Source: Phoronis australis
Taxonomy: Eukaryota; Phoronida; Phoronidae
Direction: 5' to 3'
NCBI GenBank assembly: GCA_002633005.1
Contig: NMRA01000102.1
Location: forward strand, 115,076-175,691
Length of the DNA: 60,616 nt
Under the pieces are notes generated by a model. That model was not told the DNA's origin and searched no databases. It saw only the letters and a list, made by a program, of their open reading frames with translations. Shown piece after piece: positions 54,573 through 60,616 of this stretch. Every line of letters starts with the position of its first letter. Position 1 is the first letter of the stretch. The position numbers were made by a program, and so were the translations under genes.

Positions 54573-54975
54573 TGTGAATCTAGTGAAGGTTTTATGGAGT
54601 ACTTGAAATAGTAATGCTTGTGAATATAGTGAAGGTTTTATGGAGTAGTTGAAATAGTAATGCTTGTGAATCTAGTGAAGGTTTTATGGAGTAGTTGAAA
54701 TAGGAATACTTGTGAATCTAGTAAAAGTTATATGAAGTAGTTGAAATAGTAATGCCTGTGAATCTAGTGAAGGTTTTATGGAGTAGTTGAAATAGTAATG
54801 CTTGTGAATCTAGTGAAGGTTTTAGGGATTAGTTGAAATAGTAATGCTTGTGAATCTAGTGAAGGTTTTATGGATTAGTTGAAATAGTAATGCTTGTGAA
54901 TCTAGTGAAGGTTTTATGGATTAGTTGAAATAGTAATGCTTGTGAATCTAGTGAAGGTTTTGTGGATTAGTTAAA
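54573..54975. repeat. 46-bp minisatellite, about 9 copies
   Basis: GTGAATCTAGTGAAGGTTTT with ATGGAGTAGTTGAAATAGTA repeats with period 46 and light variation. Confidence 0.95.
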
Positions 54976-54979
54976 ATTC

Positions 54980-55840
54980 CTCCAGACTTGCTCTTATGGT
55001 TATGTAGGAGCTTGATTAGCCAAATATATACAAAACTAAGGATTTTAACCCAGAAATACCTTCTGAAAGAAGAAACCCTGTAGAATTTGATTTTTGATTT
55101 CTTGCCAATCTGACTTTAATTTGGTCATGTGACAATGTCTTTTTATGCGCCTCTCGGGCGATAATTCTCCAAAATCCACTCGGGCTCTAGAATATGGGGG
55201 ATGACGACTGAGGACATGTAATAATCTATATTTATGATCGACATATGTCTCGAATAATAGATAAATGATACGTGCGTCGCAAGCTCGTTACCAGAGATGA
55301 AAAGGAGACCGAGGTAGGCGATATAAGGTCATTTAGTACATCTAGTACAATTACAATAAAATGAATACAGGTAAATAACGTACAATAGGTAATCTCTGGT
55401 AAGATGGGCAATAAAAAGCGCCGGCCACGTGGAAGTACGAGAGAATGACGAAAACTGGGAGGAAGAGGGTGGGAAAATTGAATGAGTTTTTGACGTACAA
55501 CAATGTGGCCGGAACAAAGTGAACTGAAAGCGAGGTTACAATAACAAAGAAAAACGCCCCTAAAGACACGTGACAATCATCAGCCTATAAGAGCCAAGAG
55601 CTGACCAAACTCGAGGCACGTGATAACAGCATGTTTCATATAAATCCAGGACACCCATTTCTTAGATATGATGTTCCAAAATTTGCCAAAGTTGGACCTC
55701 GGTTTCTTGTGAAATTATCCCCCTTTTTCACCACATGCCTTCTCAGAAAGAGGATTAACTAAAATATTGATCATCATATTTAAGGAAAAAGTTTGATTAT
55801 TGGGGGGTATGCAATTCTAACGTGTCGTACGTATCAACAT
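54980..55840. other. No gene recognised
   Basis: The minus-strand frame 55232-55576 (114 codons) overlaps two other open frames of similar length and shows no domain; not called. Confidence 0.45.
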
Positions 55841-56093
55841 GTGCGCACCCAGCCTGAAAATTGGGGGCTCGAATTTTTGAAATGTGGACCTTTAGTACTA
55901 AGATTTACAGGGGTACCTTCAGAGCTATGAATTGTGCATTTGCCGAATTTTGGTAGTTCCTGCCTTTTAGCGGACTTTTGTCTCGTTTTCTACTTTTATC
56001 AGAGTTTTTGTTTCTCTGAGGCAGACCTTTTTGCCCACTTCGCCAAATGGAGGGCTCGTTCGAGCCTCCAAGCCCCCCGTGTGCGCGCATGAT
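55841..56093. mobile_element. MITE with TGCGCGCACCCAG-type ends, copy 3
   Basis: Left CATGTGCGCACCCAGCC, internal GGGGGCTCGAATTTTTGAAA and TGTGGACCTTTAGTACTA, right CCCCCCGTGTGCGCGCATG. Both ends begin CATG(T/C)GCGCAC when read inward. Confidence 0.7.
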
Positions 56094-56099
56094 CAAGGA

Positions 56100-57750
56100 T
56101 AGTGTTGTACATTTTTATGTGTAAGAATTGCTTTTTTAGCGACGAACACTGTGTTTGGCGTGGTTTTGGAGTAAACATTTAAGAGATTTAAGATATTCAA
56201 AAAATTCAAACTCACTACGTTAGGATCGCATTTATTCAGGTCTTTAACTCAAGATTTTGCGTATATTCAGACCAATGCGACTGTGTCTGCTTTTGCGCTT
56301 AAATCCGAAATTTGGCATATTTGCCAATGTGCAGAACTTTTTTGTAAAAGTTTTGAAATATGTAAATGAAAATTGACTTGCACATTAGAATCCAGATGTT
56401 GCTGATACATTTTTAATTTTGAATGAAGCGTCGGCTATAAACCTACCGTACATCACAAAAACGAAATATTTCGATATAATCGAATTGCCGTTTAATGAAA
56501 TTGATCTTCAGTTGTATTTTAGTTACATTTGAGAATTCTGAAGTGGGAAAGAACTGACAGTTTGTTATTGCTTGAACACGAGACCAAGGTTTACAAGTTG
56601 CCATGTCACAGTACGTCATTTTATGCATGCCAGCAGGGCAGTCTCAATTAAAAGAGAATTCATTCTGTTAGGTTTTGATCTGGTCCGCAAACCTCTTCTT
56701 ACCTGAATTAGGAAGAACGAGATAAAAGCAGCGTGATAGTGGAGAGTAATTTAAATCAAAACTTTTTCATTTCTTCAAGACTAACAAAACAAAGGGTTCC
56801 ACCCTAAAACATGATCCAAAACAGTGGTTTTCAATGTGGCACTGAGTGGCGCTTTAGTAGGGACGTACAGGCTCATAGTGTATCGGTTGCAAATCTCAGA
56901 ATTCATTCAAGGTATTTTTATGAACAAAATGTTTTGGTGTGATACCTTGTGGAGAATTCGTTTTCAAAATTCGACAAAATTGCACGACAACCAATTCCCA
57001 AGAGAAATGTACAATATTTGGAAGAACTTGACCATTGAGTATTAGAGTGCATTGACGCAGACAGTCAGATACATGTCAAGAATGTCTGGATTTGTTTGTA
57101 CACAATGACCATTATGTGAGCGTTTTATTGTTGCCAGGTGGCGTCACATGAGCGATAACGGCATGAGCTTGCTTATCTGCACTTTTGCCTCGCAAGGTTT
57201 GTAAAATAAAATTTACGTGATTTCTTGCGTTCTAAATAATTACACCACATTTTGTTTCAACAATAACATTCTTGAGAATGGCTGCTGCGTTTTGAAAAAG
57301 AATAGTTCTGCAGAAGTAGAACACTTTATTTCAGAACAGTGAATATGAGTTTTGTAAAATTGAAAAATTCGCGAGACTGAGAAACCAAGTCAATTTGAAG
57401 AATATTTTTTGAATGACGTATTTCAGTTTTGTATGAAGTTGGCTTATGAAAAAAGTTTTCGCGGAATTCGAAAGTCTGACGTCACTTTACATAAATGTCT
57501 GTGTTTTGTCCTGCGTCCATCGATACGTAAACTTTTCGCAGTGTACACATTTCGTTGTATTAGGTTATGGCGGTTGAGAAATTGACTCGCGTGAAATCAT
57601 ATTTACTCTGTTGCATATATTGTGCTTCTGTGAACGACCAGAACGTGGCGTCATTCCATTCAGTTTGGAGATATTTTTTTACTTTTAGTTAATTTTAAAT
57701 GCTGATTTTCGTCACAACTGTCAAACTAATTCCTTAAAATTGCGATAGAG
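56100..57750. other. No gene recognised
   Basis: AT-rich unique sequence with short frames only. Confidence 0.5.
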
Positions 57751-57753
57751 TCC

Positions 57754-57791
57754 TTACGTCGAACGGTATTTATAAATACCGTTCGACGTAA
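57754..57791. repeat. Perfect 38-bp palindrome
   Basis: TTACGTCGAACGGTATTTA (57754-57772) is followed immediately by its exact reverse complement (57773-57791), with no spacer and no mismatch. Confidence 0.95.
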
Positions 57792-58874
57792 AATAAACCT
57801 TGAATACAATTCTCGCAAAAATGATCGTGTTTAAAAACTTACTGCATTTCTACATTTGAAGTAGTATGAAGGTAATTGGATGATGTACGCTAACGAAATG
57901 GTGCCGGCGGTCACTGTCAGTCTACGGACATCTATGACTAGTTTGGTTTATTTATCAACGCCAGTGTCGTTTGTTGCAGGTCTGTCATGGTATGCCTACG
58001 CAGTCTTATCCCTTAAAAACGTTATAAAAAGGTTGCATAACAGGCGGACAAATTCTGTGTCAATAACACGTTAAGTGTATTCTATGGGAATTTGATGCAC
58101 TAGTTGTTTGGTTTGCAATGTCACAATTTGATGCACTAGTTGTTTGGTTTGCAATGTCACAATTTTAGTGGTTTAGTTTGTACGTAATTCATGTGAAATT
58201 CTTCGGTAGCAAGGTGGCGTTTTAATGTCACATTTAACTGTGGTAGCCTCGTGGCGACGTTTTACGCACGCTATAGTTAAGGAATGATTAAAGTAATAAG
58301 TGCCTCTGGGCGAAGTTTATGTCGTTACCGTTTTCATTGTCAATTGGACTTAGCCAATATTACGGATTTACACAGGCTATCTTTAATGCATTGGAAATCG
58401 GGAAATGACTGCGTGGCTATGTAATCGGTTGGACAGTTCATGTTGCGTAAGAGATTTAATCAGATCGATAGACAATTCAAGATATTTTTTTGTGATTTCC
58501 ACGTGGCTGCGCCGAAGGCATATCGATAAGAGGGTTTCCCGGGTTGCCGGTTTCTAGCCCCGATACATCGTCTCAACAACGTGTTAATGACCTCGACTGA
58601 GCCTCACTGTTAAGAAATTCTACGACTGGCACTGCTTGCCGGCAATTGTTAGACAACCGTCGTGGAAACAGCAGTGACCTAAGCCAAGCGCAAAACTTGG
58701 GAAAACTTCCAAAAGTTCTTCAGTCTCTTCTAGAGAAATCAACCTATCCACTTTGTTAGAATTTCTACATCGTTGCAGGCGCATAATACTGAGTTACACA
58801 AATTGGCAACGACAGGTACTGCGTAACGTCACGTCGTCTCATTTATATATTTGAGAGATTATTTATGTTTTGGA
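57792..58874. other. Upstream region of the metalloproteinase gene; one 36-bp duplication
   Basis: TTTGATGCACTAGTTGTTTG with GTTTGCAATGTCACAA occurs twice at 58091 and 58127. The frame 57880-58074 (64 codons) is not recognised. The stretch ending at 58874 should hold the promoter and 5' UTR of the gene starting at 58875, but no clear motif was identified. Confidence 0.5.
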
Positions 58875-58967
58875 ATGGAATTCATACAGTTACAATTGAT
58901 TGTGATTGTCACCTTCTTTGCATATAAGGGAACGTGTGGACCTGTGAAAAGCGTAGCAGACGGCCTG
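58875..58967 (+). CDS. Matrix metalloproteinase-like protein, exon 1 (signal peptide)
   Basis: ATG followed by 31 codons, ending in a donor (GGCCTG/GTGAGT) in phase 0. Residues MEFIQLQLIVIVTFFAYKG form a hydrophobic secretion signal and GPVKSVADGL would begin the propeptide. An earlier ATG at 58865 is out of frame and soon stops. Joined in frame to 60150-60273, which carries the propeptide peptidoglycan-binding-like domain. Secreted zinc proteases of this family degrade extracellular matrix, but the catalytic domain is beyond the window. Confidence 0.75.
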
Positions 58968-60149
58968 GTGAGTACTAGTTTTAAGTTTTTAATTTTCAAA
59001 ACTGGGTTACTACAGACTTAGTGGTGGTTAAGATGATGTAACGACCTCCAGTCGAGCTATTCATACGCGCCTATTTCATACGTGTATTGCAGTTTGTCCC
59101 TTCAATTTGCTGCCGTTTGTTCTCGCATCCAAAGCAGACTTCCCGACTTGATACAGTCTTGACATTTATCACACCTGTAGGCCTACAGCTGTCAAAGTGA
59201 GCGACAGTACTACTCTAACATTGGGCTCGTTAATTTCTTTATAGATTCAAGCGCAAAATCTGTCTGTGTATGAGCGAGTTTGTGACCTTAACTAATAAAA
59301 TATTGCATAATTTAATAGCCAGACAGCTGGTCGGTGACCCGCAGTCATAATGAGTCGGAAAATACATGTATAATGCCAACCCAAGCCCAATCAACACAAA
59401 AATACTGGCTATGTTTGTCTCTTGCGTAACCGACGGCTAACCTGAATAGTTTGAAAGTATGCCAGTTGGCGAAGGAACTCTGGTATGAATTTTGCGACAA
59501 TGCTTTAGACGCGAAAACTTGGAGTGTTGATGAAATTGTTTGCTGTGTTTGGATCTGATTGCTGAAATTAGGAACTGTGAAGAAATTATGTACACAAAGT
59601 GCCTATTGTGTAAGATGAATATAGGCTGATGTTATTCAATATTTTCTGTAATTAGCTGTCACGTGCGTGTACGTAGGAGGCACGTGCACGCGTTTATTGA
59701 AATGAAATCGGAATAACCAGTCGGTCACGCTCATTACCTCTAGACAAATTTTGCAACTAAAATAGTCACAAGTTCCGCCCAAATTACACGGCGAATGTTA
59801 ACTTTACTTATTACTATGCGCGTGTCATTTGAAGATTACACGTGTATTTTTATACTAGAGAACGCTTCGTTGTTTTGTTACTCATACAATTACTTAGTTT
59901 TGTTAATTGGATGAACTGACTTGAACGACTTATTTAAGGACGAAGAATGTGATCAGGGGCGAATTCAGAAGGGGTCATCCAGTGGGTTCGCATCCCCGCC
60001 TCGATCAAATTTGCCCAGACCAATAATTCAAAAACATTCAAGTGTTCTTTGTGTCGTTGTTAGTAACCCTGAACCAGTGATATCGGATTCTCGCGAGGCT
60101 GATGGTTTTGTATATAATACATGAATTCTTTAGATATTTTCTGTTTTAG
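58968..60149 (+). other. Intron 1 of the metalloproteinase-like gene
   Basis: GTGAGT to TTCTGTTTTAG. No other feature recognised; the frame at 59921-60124 is not supported as coding. Confidence 0.6.
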
Positions 60150-60273
60150 GACTACCTGATAAAGTTCAGCTATGCAGAAGTCAAAGACAAAAGAAGCGGT
60201 GCCCTTGTTAGTCAGAGCACTGTGGAGAAGGCCATACGGAAGTTTCAGAAGTCTACAGGCTTAGAGGTCACCG
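60150..60273 (+). CDS. Matrix metalloproteinase-like protein, exon 2 (propeptide PGBD)
   Basis: Acceptor CTGTTTTAG, donor CACCG/GTAATG, ending in phase 1. Encodes DYLIKFSYAEVKDKRSGALV and EKAIRKFQKSTGLEVTG, a clear match to the peptidoglycan-binding-like helices at the start of MMP propeptides (pattern YL..FGY, SGAL, A...FQ...GL.VTG). The cysteine-switch motif and zinc site would be in following exons outside the window. The gene is therefore partial, and the MMP subtype cannot be assigned. Confidence 0.85.
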
Positions 60274-60377
60274 GTAATGTATTGTTTCTTGGCGGATTTA
60301 AGGAAATCTGAAATAATTAAGGGTGATATGAACTCACACTCAATCGAAAACTTGATCTTTCCGTTTTGATCTAAACC

Positions 60378-60616
60378 TCTTGCTACTATAGACCTCTTGC
60401 TACTATAGACCTTTTGCCGCTGCAGACCTCTTGCCTCTATAGACCTCTTGCCTCTATAGACCTCTTGCCTCTATAGACCTCTTGCCTCTATAGACCTTTT
60501 GCCTCTATAGACCTCTTGCCTCTATAGACCTCTTGCTGCTATAGACCTTTTGCCGCTATAGACCTCTTGCCTCTATAGACCTCTTGCCTCTATAGACCTC
60601 TTTTCTCTATAGACCT
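60378..60616. repeat. 17-bp minisatellite reaching the window edge
   Basis: Variants of TCTATAGACCTCTTGCC repeat about 14 times to the last base. Lies in intron 2 of the metalloproteinase-like gene; continues beyond the window. Confidence 0.95.

Noticed and set aside
55232-55576. 114-codon minus-strand frame
   Set aside because: Three overlapping frames on the same strand are open at similar length, which points to composition, not selection.
1-60616. CRISPR arrays, operons, ribosome binding sites
   Set aside because: The tandem arrays have no unique spacers, and split genes with polyadenylation signals show the DNA is eukaryotic nuclear.

Overview
This is an animal genomic DNA window: genes are split into short exons with GT-AG introns, there are AATAAA polyadenylation signals, a very high load of transposon remnants and minisatellites, one 707-base assembly gap and isolated single Ns. 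The genes belong to ordinary metazoan families. The octamer TAGGCCTA recurs and gene-poor sequence is rich in small DNA transposons, which suggests a marine invertebrate, possibly an invertebrate deuterostome, but the species cannot be fixed from the sequence alone.

Genes, left to right. (1) The last two coding exons of an unrecognised + strand gene (385-582 and 6275-6385), separated by a 5.7 kb repeat-filled intron. (2) A SERTA-domain transcriptional regulator on the - strand (12893-13696), coding in one exon with a splice acceptor just upstream of the ATG. (3) A tail-anchored PDZ protein of the synaptojanin-2-binding-protein (SYNJ2BP/OMP25) type on the - strand (30508-31047), beside the assembly gap. 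(4) ADAT3, the non-catalytic partner subunit of the tRNA wobble adenosine deaminase, on the + strand in seven recognised exons spread over 44930-54390; the first coding exon was not found. (5) The first two coding exons of a secreted matrix-metalloproteinase-like protein (58875-58967, 60150-60273), running off the right edge. These genes show no functional link to each other.

Repeats dominate. The main family, about ten copies or fragments, has a 5' end ATGCGCCCACATATTTATATGTGG, a 3' end with GTGGGCGCAT, a short hairpin and CTCTTGTT, insertion next to T runs, and a core of about 130-155 bp units each marked TAGTGGC. This architecture matches non-autonomous Helentrons (HINE/DINE-1/pearl type). 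Two of its 3' ends lie only 6-12 bases from splice acceptors of ADAT3, so they supply or abut the polypyrimidine tract. One copy is split by a decayed Ty3/gypsy element (32957-35636) that carries degenerate zinc-finger coding sequence between integrase and the 3' LTR.

Other elements are a Kolobok-like transposon with TTAA flanks and a broken THAP domain (1984-3658, with a second partial copy at 52236-52876), hAT-like short elements, a MITE family with TGCGCGCACCCAG-type ends, a foldback element enclosing a tRNA-like sequence (16329-16570), and many palindromes. At least fifteen separate tandem arrays are present. A near-identical 390-bp direct duplication flanks a single N in an ADAT3 intron and may be an assembly artefact.
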